A DNA stretch of 64,000 bases, taken from positions 15,355 through 79,354 of the forward strand of contig CAVYHX010000008.1 in assembly GCA_963768415.1 (NCBI GenBank), written 5' to 3'. The notes under the pieces were generated by a model. That model searched no databases. It was given only the letters and a program-made list of their open reading frames with translations, and was not told where the DNA came from. A program made the translations under genes and the position numbers. Shown in pieces: positions 20,718 through 33,252 of the stretch (positions are counted from its first letter, which is position 1; every line of letters begins with the position of its first letter). The DNA comes from CAVYHX01 sp963768415 (GTDB lineage: Bacteria; Pseudomonadota; Gammaproteobacteria; UBA9214).

Positions 20718-20870
20718 AACCCCCTCTCCCTCAGGGAGAGGGCTGGGGAGAGGGGATCAAAACAGAAGTCATTCTGCTATTGAAGCCCCTCATCCTGACC
20801 TTCTCCCGGAGTACCCAAAAAACGGGCATAAAGGAGAAGGGACCCACTGTTTTGAGATGGTCAGCCCCCA
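20718..20870. repeat. REP-like palindromes between sucB and lpdA
   Basis: CCCCTCTCCCTCAGGGAGAG followed by GGGGAGAGGGG forms a strong hairpin at about 20720-20755. A second, looser pair (CCCTCATCCTGACCTTCTCC near 20787 and GGAGAAGGGACC near 20840) follows. This is a widespread REP-type pattern. It may attenuate read-through from sucB into lpdA. Confidence 0.7.
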
Positions 20871-20899
20871 TTACTGAAGGCTCTGCGCATACAGCCTTA

Positions 20900-22211
20900 T
20901 TATACATCCAGCAGCATGCTCGCCGGGTCTTCCAGCAGTTCCTTGATAGTGACGAGAAAGGTCACCGCGCTCTTGCCGTCCACGATACGGTGATCGTAGG
21001 TCAGTGCCAGATACATGATCGGCCGAATCACGATTTCACCGTCGACCACGACGGGTCGGTCCACGATATTGTGCATGCCGAGAATGGCGCTCTGCGGTGT
21101 ATTCAGGATCGGCGTGGACAGCATGGAGCCGAAGACGCCGCCATTGGTAATGGAAAACGTGCCGCCGGTGATATCGTCCATGGACAACTTGTTGGAGCGG
21201 GCCTTGTTGGCGAACTCCATAATCTCGGTTTCAATCTCGGCCAGGCTCATGTATTCGGCATTGCGCAGAATCGGCACCACCAGGCCGCGGTCACTGCTGA
21301 TGGCAACGCCGATATCGCAAAATCCATGGTAGACAATTTCATCACCGTCGATGGATGCATTGATATCCGGATGCCGTTTCAATGCCTCGGCTGCCGCACG
21401 GACAAAAAACGACATGAAGCCCAGGCGCACCCCGTGACGCTGCTCGAATGCCGCACGGTGTTTCTCGCGCAGTGTCTTGATGGGCAGCATGTTGACCTCA
21501 TTGAAGGTGGTCAGCATGGCGGTGTTCTGTGACGCATACAGCAGGCGTTCGGCCACGCGCGCGCGCAGGCGTGACATGGGTACGCGCTTCTGCGGGCGGT
21601 CCCCGTCAACCTCGGGCAGGCCGGGCGTGCGCAGCACCTCCGACACCGGTTGCGCCGGCGCGGCCGGTTTAGCTGCCGGCGCCGGGGCCGGTGGTGCGGG
21701 CGTCACGGTCTCCGCTGCTGCCGGGGCCGGCGGGTGTAGCGAGAAAGGCAAGCACATCGCCCTTGGTGATACGGCCATTTTTGCCGGTACCGGTAATCAG
21801 GCCGGGATCGAGGTGATGTTCCGCAACGAGCCTGCGTGCCGCGGGCCCCAGCGCCTTTTGCTCCCCGGCCGGCGCTTTGGCGGCAGCTTGTGGCGCCTGC
21901 GGCTTGGCGGCCGCCGGTGCTGGCTGCGGTTTGGCGGCCGCCGGCGCCTCCGGTTGCGCCGGTTTCCCGGTGCCGTTGGTGCTGATCAGTCCGAGCACCT
22001 CGGCGGAAGTCACCGTGTCACCGTTATTGAACAGGATTTTTTCCAGCACGCCATCGTCCGGCGCAGGGATTTCCAGCACTACCTTGTCAGTCTCGATATC
22101 CACCAGCGCTTCGTCACGCCGGATGGCGTCGCCGGGTTGCTTGTGCCAGGCCACCACCACACCGTCGGTGACGGACTCGGGTAATACGGGTACCTTGACT
22201 TCGATTGTCAT
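20900..22211 (-). CDS. sucB: 2-oxoglutarate dehydrogenase E2, dihydrolipoyl succinyltransferase (one frameshift)
   Basis: Core of the 2-oxoglutarate dehydrogenase complex, moving the succinyl group from lipoate to CoA. Domains in order: lipoyl domain with the modified Lys in ETDKVVLEIPAP (~residue 43), an Ala/Pro-rich linker, the E1/E3-binding domain (GPAARRLVAEHHLDP, GRITKGDV), a second linker, and the catalytic domain ending with YDHRIVDGKSAVTFL, where His and Asp are catalytic. A one-base insertion near 21735, in the second linker, breaks the frame; without it the linker reads TPAAPAAAETVTPAPP. The start ATG 22211 has an AAGGA ribosome site and lies 52 bp after the sucA stop. Confidence 0.93.
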
Positions 22212-22263
22212 GCCCTGTCCTTGTTACAACGAGTATCAACGGATTGCAGGGCGCGCCCTGCAG

Positions 22264-25101
<2,838 letters not shown>

Positions 25102-25263
25102 TTGACTATGAATTCACCTGGTATCTGCCGGTCCGCTTTCATATACCCACGCACCTTATATAAACAGGTTATCGAATGCACCTGCTAAAACCTTAGGATC
25201 TTCCCCTGATCGAGTGGGCAACGTAATCAAATTAGACACTCCGCATGCCTTCTGCTGGCAAGG

Positions 25264-25430
25264 TTGTTGGCCGAATGAATTCGGCCCTACTCAATCAAAC
25301 CTGTAGGGTCGAATTCATTCGACCAGCGGTGTTTCATCGTGATCTGTCATCCAGATGCAGCTCTTGGCCGAATACCCGATAAAGCGCCGGGCACAAGTGA
25401 ATTCGGCCCTACAACGGTAATTTACCCACT
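25264..25430. repeat. Hairpin repeats with GAATTCGGCCCTAC/GTAGGG arms
   Basis: TTGGCCGAATGAATTCGGCC (about 25267-25286) is itself palindromic. It is followed by GTAGGGTCGAATTCATTCGA, and a third relative (GTGAATTCGGCCCTACAACG) lies near 25396. Part of the 775-bp spacer between sucA and the secretion-like genes, which are transcribed away from each other. The rest of 25102-25451 shows nothing else. Confidence 0.65.
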
Positions 25431-25457
25431 CGATATGGGGAAGACCCAAACCTTAGG

Positions 25458-25582
25458 AAGCTCTGATAAATTTGTCATTGCGACGACTGCATGGAGAAGG
25501 TGAGACCGGGAACCGGTCGAGAGGCTGGCCTGGGCCATGCAGTCGTCGCAATGACGGAAATATTTCAATTTATCAGAGCTTC
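25458..25582. mobile_element. 125-bp MITE-like element with inverted repeats and 6-bp target duplication
   Basis: The ends are GAAGCTCTGATAAATT and its exact reverse complement, and pairing continues inward through GTCATTGCGACGACTGCATG, giving an almost fully palindromic element. It is flanked by CCTTAG at 25452-25457 and again at 25583-25588, which I read as a target-site duplication. It has no coding capacity, so it would need a transposase supplied from elsewhere. A truncated relative lies at 9209-9240. Confidence 0.8.
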
Positions 25583-25824
25583 CCTTAGCAGGCACCGGTC
25601 CCCGCAGCCATGCAGGTCATGCGTCGGACCGAACACCGGCGATCCGCCGACCGGCTCCTTACCAACGCCGGCGTGCCCACCCGGACCCTGCGCGGGTGCG
25701 CACCGTTGCCCGGAAAAAACCGCTTTGGAATCAGGAATCCCTGCCGATAGTCAGGCATACATGCGGTATGGATACCGCGGTGCGGCGCCCGGCAACATGA
25801 CCCCGGCCACCGCTGTCCGCCGGC

Positions 25825-25876
25825 TTCATAAATTATTTTTGTTGTTTATAAATAAATAGTTAGCGATGAGGAGGGA
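25825..25876 (+). promoter_or_regulatory. AT-rich putative promoter and ribosome site of the export operon
   Basis: An AT-rich island stands out from the GC-rich flanks. A possible -35 TTCATA (25825-25830), a 16-base gap and a -10 TATAAA (25847-25852) can be proposed; the -35 match is weak. A strong ribosome site AGGAGGG follows at 25869-25875. Confidence 0.35.
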
Positions 25877-27688
25877 GTGATTTTGGAGGCAGCTGCCCGA
25901 GTACGGCTCACCCGGCAGGGTAAGGTCGATGAACACGCCGAACACGGTGTCGTCATGCTGGCACTGCCGGACGCTGATTCCGTCACCCCCGTCGCCTGCT
26001 GGCCACCCGGCCGGACGGTGTCACCGCTGTTGCTGGAAGTGGCCCGGTCGGCATTGCTATCGCACAACAGCGCCCTGCTCAGCAATCCGCACGAGCACGA
26101 TTCCACCGAAGGAAAATTCGATGTGCTCGCCACCCCCCTGGTGGTCGGCGAGCGCGTGATCGGTGTTGTCGCGATGGAAGTCGCGCGGCGCCCGGATGCC
26201 AGCAAATGCGCGACCACGGAACTGCTCGAGTGGGGAACCCGCCAGCGCGCCACGCTGGAATTGCTGCAGTGGGGCTCCAGCCTGCTGGCACCCCTGGCAC
26301 AGCAACACAACGATGGCTCCACGGAACACCTGGTGACGGCACTCGAGCTGGTTGCGCATTGCCTTGAGCACACCCACTTCCAGGCCGCCGCGACGACAGT
26401 CGCAACCGAACTCGCCTCCCGGCTGTCCTGCAATCGCGTCAGCATCGGACTCCTGCGCGGACACCGGGTACAACTGCGCGCCATGTCCCACAACGCCCGC
26501 TCGGGGGGCAAGACCAATCTCATGCGTGACATCGAGGCCGCCATGGAAGAGGCCATCGACCAGGATGCTGCGGTGGTCTACCCCGCCGGTGCGGAGAATG
26601 CAGCACTGGTCACCCATGCACACGCGGAACTGACCGAGCGGCACAGCAACGGCGCCGTGTGCACCGTCCCGCTGATCGATGACAATCAAATCATCGGGGC
26701 ACTGACCCTGGAACGCTCCACGGACGATCCCTTCGACCAGCAGACCGTTGAACTCTGCACCCAGTTCGCCGCACTCATCGGCCCGGCGCTGGAACTCAAG
26801 CGGCGTGATGACCGCTGGATATTCGCCAAGCTGTACGCATCCCTGCGCAACCAGGCGGGCAAACTGGTCGGCCCGCGGCATACCGGCATGAAACTGATCG
26901 CCGGGTTGCTCGTCACCCTGTGCGGATTCATGTTTATCGCCGACGGTGACTACCGGGTCACCGCCAAGGCCGCGCTGGAAGGCAGCATCCAGCGCGTGGT
27001 GGTCGCGCCAATCGATGGCTTCATCTCCCAGTCCAGTGTGCGCGCCGGTGACCTGGTGCAGGCCGGCCAGCTCATGGGGGAACTCGATGACAAGGATCTG
27101 AAGCTGGAACAGCAAAAATGGTCCAGCCAGAAAGAGCAGTACACGCGTGAGTACCGCAGCGCCATGGCCAGTCATGACCGGGCCCAGGTTTCCATTCTCA
27201 GTGCGCAGATGGACCAGGCGCGGGCCGAACTGAAACTGGTCGAGGAACAACTGGCGCGCATGCGCGTCGTCGCGCCGTTCGCCGGCGTGGTCGTCAGCGG
27301 TGATCTGAGCCAGTCGCTCGGCGCGCCGGTCGGACGCGGCGATGTACTGTTCGAAGTGGCGCCGCTCGACTCCTACCGGCTGATACTGCGGGTCGAGGAG
27401 AACGGCATCCAGGATCTCGAGGTCGGCCAGCGTGGCCAGCTGCGGCTCTCCGGCCTGCCCGGCGAGAACCTGCCGTTTACCGTGGAGCGCATCACGCCGG
27501 TCTCGGAAACGGACAACAAGACCAATTTCTTTCGCGTCGAGGCCCGGCTGCTGGAGACGCATGCGCTGCTGCGCCCCGGCATGGAGGGCGTCGGCAAGAT
27601 CGGCATCGGCGAGCGCAAGCTGATCTGGGTCTGGACGCACCGGCTGATCGACTGGCTGCACCTGTGGCTGTGGTCCTGGTTACCCTGA
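25877..27688 (+). CDS. GAF-domain HlyD-like membrane adaptor
   Basis: 603 residues, intact. Two GAF-like sensory regions (about 20-110 and 150-315) are cytoplasmic by position, followed by one membrane helix (~340-358, LIAGLLVTLCGFMFIA). A HlyD-type periplasmic adaptor follows: barrel-sandwich half QRVVVAPIDGFISQSSVRAG, an alpha hairpin (~410-465), the second lipoyl half LARMRVVAPFAGVVVSGDLS and a beta-barrel. Adaptors of this kind bridge an inner-membrane machine and an outer-membrane channel. The GAF part could couple export to a small ligand. GTG 25877 gives the listed frame, but AGGAGGG at 25869-25875 is better spaced for TTG 25883. The extreme N-terminus looks short for the first GAF domain. 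It is followed after 6 bp by the M50 fusion gene. Confidence 0.85.
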   Translation: MILEAAARVRLTRQGKVDEHAEHGVVMLALPDADSVTPVACWPPGRTVSPLLLEVARSALLSHNSALLSNPHEHDSTEGKFDVLATPLVVGERVIGVVAMEVARRPDASKCATTELLEWGTRQRATLELLQWGSSLLAPLAQQHNDGSTEHLVTALELVAHCLEHTHFQAAATTVATELASRLSCNRVSIGLLRGHRVQLRAMSHNARSGGKTNLMRDIEAAMEEAIDQDAAVVYPAGAENAALVTHAHAELTERHSNGAVCTVPLIDDNQIIGALTLERSTDDPFDQQTVELCTQFAALIGPALELKRRDDRWIFAKLYASLRNQAGKLVGPRHTGMKLIAGLLVTLCGFMFIADGDYRVTAKAALEGSIQRVVVAPIDGFISQSSVRAGDLVQAGQLMGELDDKDLKLEQQKWSSQKEQYTREYRSAMASHDRAQVSILSAQMDQARAELKLVEEQLARMRVVAPFAGVVVSGDLSQSLGAPVGRGDVLFEVAPLDSYRLILRVEENGIQDLEVGQRGQLRLSGLPGENLPFTVERITPVSETDNKTNFFRVEARLLETHALLRPGMEGVGKIGIGERKLIWVWTHRLIDWLHLWLWSWLP

Positions 27689-27694
27689 TGACCC

Positions 27695-29843
27695 ATGAGT
27701 AAGACACTCTACAGTCACTTCTGGTACCGGGTCGCGGACCTCAAGCCGCGAACTGCGCAGCCACACGAGTATCCACCGCCACCATTACCGCGGGCAACGC
27801 TGGTATGTGCTGCAGGATCATGCATCCGGCAGTTATCACCGCTTCAGCCAGGCCGCCTATTTTCTCATCGGCCATCTCGACGGCGAGCTCACGGTGGACG
27901 CGCTCTGGAACATGGCGGTCGACCACCTGGGCGACGCCGCACCGACCCAGGATGAGACCATCCAGCTGCTCGGTCAGCTGCATGCCGCCGATGTCCTGAA
28001 GTGCGATGTCCAGCCGGACAGCCTGGAGCTGTTCGAACGCTTCCAGAAGCACCAGCAGAACAACTGGAAGCAGCGCCTGCGCAGCCCGCTGTCCATTCGC
28101 ATCCCGCTGCTCGATCCGGAGAAACTGCTGTCCCGCTGGCTGCACCTGGTGCGGCCGTTGTTCAACCGGGCGGTCTTCCTGGTCTGGCTGGGCGTGGTGC
28201 TCAGCGCCACGGTACTGGCCGGCATGCACTGGGGTGCGATCACCGACAACATCCTCGACCAGGTCATGTCACCCAGAAACCTGCTATTGCTGTGGCTGAC
28301 CTACCCGCTGGTCAAGGGGCTGCACGAACTGGGACATGCCTTCGCCACCAAGATATGGGGCGGCGAGGTGCACGAGATGGGCATCATGTTCCTGGTGCTG
28401 CTGCCCATCCCCTACGTGGATGCCTCCGCGGCCAGCGCCTTCCCGGACAAGCGCCAGCGCATGGTGGTCGGCATGGCCGGCATGATGGTCGAACTGTTGC
28501 TGGCCGCGCTGGCCCTGTTCGTGTGGCTGAATGTGGAATCGGGCATGGTCAGCGTCATTGCCTACAACATCATGCTGATCGGCAGCGTGTCGACCCTGTT
28601 TTTCAACGGCAACCCCCTGCTGCGGTTCGACGGCTACTACGTCCTGTCCGATGCCATCGAGATACCGAACCTGGCACAACGCTCCAACCGCCACCTCGGC
28701 TACCTGATCCAGCGCTACCTGTTCGGCAACCGGGAGGTGGAGTCGCCGGCGACCACGCGTGGCGAAGGCGCCTGGTTTGTGTTCTACGGCATCGCCTCGT
28801 TTGGCTACCGCATGTTCATCATGTGCGTGATCCTGCTCTATGTCGCCAGCAAGTTCTTTGTCGTGGGCGTGCTACTGGCCATCTGGGCCGCCAGTTCACA
28901 ATTGGTCATGCCGCTGCTGAAGAACATCAAGTTCCTGTTCTATGACCCGCAGCTTCGACACAAGCGCACCCGCGTCATCGGCAGCAGCCTGGGTGCCGGC
29001 CTGGTCCTCGGGTGGCTGCTGTTCTTCATGCCGGTCGGCCTGCGCACCCATGCCGACGGTGTCGTCTGGCTGCCGGATGAATCGCGTGTGCGCGCCGGCA
29101 CGGATTGCTTCGTTACCCGCCTGCTGGCGGCCCCGGACACGACAGTGCAACCGGGGCAGGCGCTGATCGAGTGCGCAGACCCGCTGCTGCAGACACGCGT
29201 AGCCTTGCTCGATGCCCGTCTGCGTGAACTGCAGGCGCGCTACTCGTCGGAACTCACCGAAGACCAGGTCAAGGCCGAGATCACCAAAGACGGCATCACC
29301 GCGGCGGCGGCCGAACTGGCACGCGCACGCCAGCAGCTGGACAAACTCGTCATTGCGAGCCAGGCGCACGGAACCCTCATCATTCCCCAGGCCGGCGACC
29401 TGCCCGGGCGCTATGTCAAACAGGGTGATGTACTCGCCTATATTCTGGACGACAACGCGGTCAGTGTCCGGGTCGTTGTCACCCAGGCGAAGATCGCCCT
29501 GGTGCGCCAGCATACCGAAGGCATCGAGGTGCGCCTTTCCAACGCGCCCGGGGACACGGTGCAGGCCCGGATCAAGCGCGAAATCCCGGCCGCAACCGAC
29601 CGCCTGCCGAGCAAGGCGCTGGGCACCGCCGGTGGCGGTAACCTGGCAGTCGACCCCCAGGACGAGGCCGGTGTGAAGTCCCTCGAGAAGGTCTTCCAGT
29701 TCGAGATCGAGCTGGAACAGGCAAACCCTTCAGAATTTTTTGGCCAGCGCCTGTACGCGCGCTTCGACCACGGCGCCGAGCCGCTGGCCCTGCAGTGGCA
29801 ACGGTCCCTGCGGCAACTGTTCATGCGGCGCTTCGATGTCTAG
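27695..29843 (+). CDS. PqqD-like / M50 site-2-type peptidase / HlyD fusion (one frameshift)
   Basis: About 715 residues when restored. A base inserted near 27744 breaks the start; without it the text is VADLKPELRSHTSIHRHHYR, then WYVLQDHASGSYHRFSQAAY. Residues ~30-105 have the shape of a PqqD-like peptide-recognition domain (DGELTVDALW and the later QLLGQLHAADVLKCD). Multiple membrane helices then enclose the metalloprotease motif HELGHA (~residue 209) and the partner motif NPLLRFDGYYVLSD, as in M50/site-2 proteases. The C-terminal ~250 residues form a HlyD-like adaptor (VRAGTDCFVTRLLAAPD, TLIIPQAGDLPGRYVKQGD). I infer it recognises, and possibly trims, an exported protein at the inner membrane. 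The SecA-like gene overlaps its end by 8 bp. Confidence 0.83.
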
Positions 29844-31848
29844 ACTGAAACAACGCCGACCCGTGCCACGACCCGGCATGCAACTGGGTCCCTACCCCGA
29901 AAACCGGGAACCGTCGGGCAACTGGCTGGACCGGACGGGTGCGCGCCTTGCCGGCATGGTCACGGCAAAATCCCGCTATCACGCCCTGCGCATGCGGCGC
30001 TTTGTCAAACGCGTCGGCACATTCAGCACTGCGCTGGAACAGGCATCCGAGGCGGACCTGAAGTCCCGCATCCAGGCACTGCGGGTACGCCTGCAACGCG
30101 AAGGCCTGGCGGACGCGCCCTGCGCGGAGGCGTTCGCCGTGATCCGCGAGGTCGCGGGCCGTACCCTCGGCAAGCGCCACTACGACGTGCAGCTGATGGG
30201 CGGCTGGGTGATGCTGCAGGGCATGCTCGCGGAGATGGAAACCGGCGAAGGCAAGACCCTGACCGCCACCCTGGCGGCCTGTACCGCGGCACTGGCCGGC
30301 ATCCCGGTACACGTCATCACGGTCAACGACTACCTGGTCGCCCGCGATGCCGACAATGTGGCCCCCGTCTACGAGTCTCTCGGGCTCAACGTCGGCACGA
30401 TTATCGAGGGCATGGACACGCCGGAGCGCAAGGCCGCCTATGCCTGCGATATCACCTACGCCACCAACAAGCAGATCGCCTTCGATTACCTGCGCGACCG
30501 CATTGCCATGCGTGGCATGACCTCCCAGCTGGCGCTGCGCACCGAGCGCCTGTGCCGCAAACAGACACGCCTCGAGCAGCTGCTGCTGCGCGGCCTGTGC
30601 TTCGCCATCGTCGACGAGGCCGACAGCGTGCTGATCGACGAGGCCTGCACCCCGCTGATTATCTCGCAACCCAGTGCGGCTGAAGACCAGGCGGTTGCAG
30701 TCTACCGCGAGGCGCTGGAACTGTCCGAATCGCTCTCCGAAACAACCGACTACGTGGTACACAAGACGCGGCGCGCGGTCGAACTCACCGATAAGGGCTG
30801 CGCCCTGCTGACCGACCTGGCGCACAACATGGGCACGGCACTGGGCGTTACGCACCCGCCGCGAGGAACTGGTCAGCCAGGCACTGGCGGCGCGGCTGTC
30901 TATACCAGCGTGACATCGACTACCTGGTCAACGACGGCAAGGTCCAGATCATCGACGAATCCACCGGCCGCGTGATGGCGGACCGCTCCTGGCAGCGCGG
31001 CCTGCACCAGATGGTCGAGACCAAGGAGGCGTGCGAAATAACGGCACCGCTGGAACCGCTGGCGCGGATCAGTTACCAGCGCTTTTTCACGCCGCTACCT
31101 CCACCTGGCCGGCATGACCGGTACGGCACGCGAGGCGGCCGGCGAACTGCGGGACGTCTACGGCCTGCAGGTGGTCAAGATTCCCACACACCGCCCCTCG
31201 CAACTGACGCCCCTGCCGGACCGCATCTTCCAGCACCCGGAGGCCAAGTGGGAGGCCGTGATTGCGCGCATCCGCACCCTGCGGGAGCAGCAACGCCCGG
31301 TCCTGGTCGGCACGCGTTCGGTGGCGGATTCCGAACACCTCAGTGACCTGTTGACGGGCCTGGACCTGCCACACCAGGTGCTGAACGCCCGCCAGAACCG
31401 GCAGGAAGCGGCCATCGTCGCCTGCGCCGGCCAGCCCGGCCGCATCACCATCGCCACCAACATGGCCGGCCGCGGCACCGACATCCCGCTGGCCCCGGGG
31501 GTGGCGGAAACCGGCGGCCTGCATGTGATCGCCATGGAGCGCAATACCGCGCGCCGGGTCGACCGCCAGCTGTTCGGACGCTGCGCCCGCCAGGGGTCGC
31601 CCGGCAGCTATGAATCCATCCTGTCGCTGGAGGATGAAATCATTGCCCGGTTTTTTCCTAAATTCCTGCTCCGGCCTGCCGCTAACTGGATGAGAGGCAC
31701 ATCCCGGCTCGCGCGCCGGATCAACCGGGCGCTGATCGTGATCTGCCAGCTCAAAGCGGAACGGCAGCAGCGCCACCAGCGCCGCGGCCTCGAAAAAACC
31801 GAGGATTATCTCGGCCGGATGCTCGCATTTACCGGACAGGGCGAATAA
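29836..31848 (+). CDS. Shortened SecA-like translocation ATPase (three frameshifts)
   Basis: About 669 residues when restored, against roughly 900 for housekeeping SecA. The motor is preserved: Walker A in MLAEMETGEGKTLTA, HVITVNDYLVARDA, DITYATNKQIAFDYLRD, Walker B in FAIVDEADSVLIDEA, DESTGRVMADRSWQRGLHQ, LAGMTGTAREAAGELRDVYG, and the second motor domain NMAGRGTDIPLAPGV with FGRCARQGSPGS. The C-terminal scaffold region is short and the zinc-binding tail is absent. Shifts near 30852, 30905 and 31093 are each fixed by removing one base. ATG 29836 overlaps the previous stop. The context suggests a dedicated ATPase for the giant proteins downstream, analogous in idea to SecA2, not the general SecA. 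Confidence 0.88.
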
Positions 31849-31860
31849 CTGGAACCAGGC

Positions 31861-32778
31861 ATGAACAACGCAAACGGAATGACAAAACGAATCAAGAAGA
31901 CCCTGTTGCTGGCCGCGGCATGTTGCGCGTCGACGGCTGGCGCCGAAGAGCCGCACAACTTTGACTGCCTCATCGAGCCGCACATGATGGTCGAGATCAA
32001 CAGCTCCGTGCAGGGCAAGATCGACTCGATCACCGTGGAAAAGAGTGACCTGGTGGAACAGGGACAAACACTGGTCAAACTCGAGTCCGCCGTGGAACAG
32101 GCGACCGTGGAGCTGGCCCGCGCCCGCACCCAGCTGCAGGCGGAATACCGCACCAGCAAGGTCAGTTACCAGTTCGCGAAACGCAAGCTGACCCGCTTCG
32201 ACAGCATGTACAACGACGATGTCGTGCCGCTGCACAACAAGGATGAAGTGGAGACGGAGAAGAACCTGGCCGCGCTGAAAATCCAGGAAGCCAAGGAGAA
32301 ACAACTGCTCTCCGAGCTCGAACTGAGGCGCGCGGACGAATTGCTTGAGCAGCGCACCGTGAAGAGCCCGATCACCGGCGTGGTGGTGGAGCGCTACAAG
32401 TCACCCGGCGAGTTCGTCGAGGACGAGCCGATCCTGCAGCTGGCGCAACTGGATCCGCTCAATGTCGAGGTCATCCTGCCGGCCTCCATGTTCGGCTCCA
32501 TCACCCCCGGCATGAAGGGCAAGGTGTTCCCCGAGTCCCTGCGCAATACCTCCTACACGGCCGACGTCAAGATCGTCGACCGGATCGTCGACGCCTCCAG
32601 CGGCACCTTCGGCGTACGCCTGGAACTGCCCAACCCGGATTACAAAATCCCCGGCGGCCTCAAATGCCAGGTCAAATTCGGACCCGGCGCAACAGCACCC
32701 ACACCGACAACAGCAAGACGGCTAACAAGCCCGCCCTCGTCAGCGCCCGCTGACACAACCCACCCGTTACGTATGTAG
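31861..32778 (+). CDS. Periplasmic HlyD/RND-type adaptor with signal peptide
   Basis: 305 residues, intact. The N-terminal signal peptide runs KRIKKTLLLAAACCASTAGA with likely cleavage after AGA (~residue 28 from ATG 31861; ATG 31879 is possible). The lipoyl half-motif SSVQGKIDSITVEKSDLVEQ, an alpha hairpin (~80-155) and the second half TVKSPITGVVVERYKSPGEF are followed by a beta-barrel, the standard membrane-fusion-protein order. The C-terminal ~25 residues are low complexity (Pro, Thr, Ser). It is the third adaptor-type protein of this operon and the only one exported as a soluble periplasmic protein. No outer-membrane TolC-like gene is seen in the window. Confidence 0.88.
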   Translation: MNNANGMTKRIKKTLLLAAACCASTAGAEEPHNFDCLIEPHMMVEINSSVQGKIDSITVEKSDLVEQGQTLVKLESAVEQATVELARARTQLQAEYRTSKVSYQFAKRKLTRFDSMYNDDVVPLHNKDEVETEKNLAALKIQEAKEKQLLSELELRRADELLEQRTVKSPITGVVVERYKSPGEFVEDEPILQLAQLDPLNVEVILPASMFGSITPGMKGKVFPESLRNTSYTADVKIVDRIVDASSGTFGVRLELPNPDYKIPGGLKCQVKFGPGATAPTPTTARRLTSPPSSAPADTTHPLRM

Positions 32779-33120
32779 GTTGGGAGCTTCCGCGTCCTGC
32801 TCAAGTCTCGCCTGCGTCCTGCAGGCGAAGCGAAGCGTGCCCACGCCGAAGGTGCGACCTGTTGGGCCGCTCACGGTGCCCCTTTGCCCACCTACGATTA
32901 ACGTAGCCCCGGTTTCCGCCTGGTGGCAAGCCGGGTAATGCAACATCGCGCTCAGCAGGGCCAAGAGGGCACCTGGGAGCGCTCCTGATTAACCGCCGTA
33001 GGAGCGGCCCCCTGGCCGCGATGGGGTTCCCTGACAATCGCGCCGAAGGACGGCGCTCCTACAGGCGGTTATAAAAGCCACTGTAGGAGCGCCGTCCTTC
33101 GGCGCGATTGGGTTCCAGCG
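32775..33120. repeat. Repeat-rich spacer with perfect 29-bp inverted repeat
   Basis: The arms at 33036-33064 and 33081-33109 (AATCGCGCCGAAGGACGGCG and its exact complement, continuing through CTCCTACAG) are perfect inverted repeats with a 16-base loop. A related half-element (GTAGGAGCGGCCCCCTGGCC) lies at about 32999. GTAGGTTGGG and CCCACCTAC arms occur at 32775-32897. This is a common gammaproteobacterial REP pattern and could terminate the export operon before the giant gene. Confidence 0.8.
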
Positions 33121-33143
33121 AACCCCCACCCAATACCTAAAGC

Positions 33144-33252
33144 TTCCAGAAATACCGCCGATGTCAATTCTGTGACGCCACGCACAGAATCCGGCCTGCG
33201 TGCGCCATAAACCGGGCAGTGAACCGACTCGAGCAATTGGATCAGGACAGGC
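33144..33252 (+). promoter_or_regulatory. Leader of giant gene A with FleQ-box-like palindrome
   Basis: This 109-bp stretch is closely similar to the one before giant gene B (59743-59850), most strongly in its first ~70 bases. Within it GTCAATTCTGTGAC (33163-33176) has GTCA/TGAC half-sites and matches the FleQ consensus GTCAATAAATTGAC at 10 of 14 positions. The box ends 77 bp before the ATG, the same distance as at gene B. The conservation is seen directly; FleQ binding is inference. Confidence 0.55.

Noticed and set aside
33180..33226. Sigma-54-type promoter in the conserved leader
   Set aside because: GGCCTGCGTGC resembles part of the motif but the required GG-N10-GC spacing is not met in either leader.
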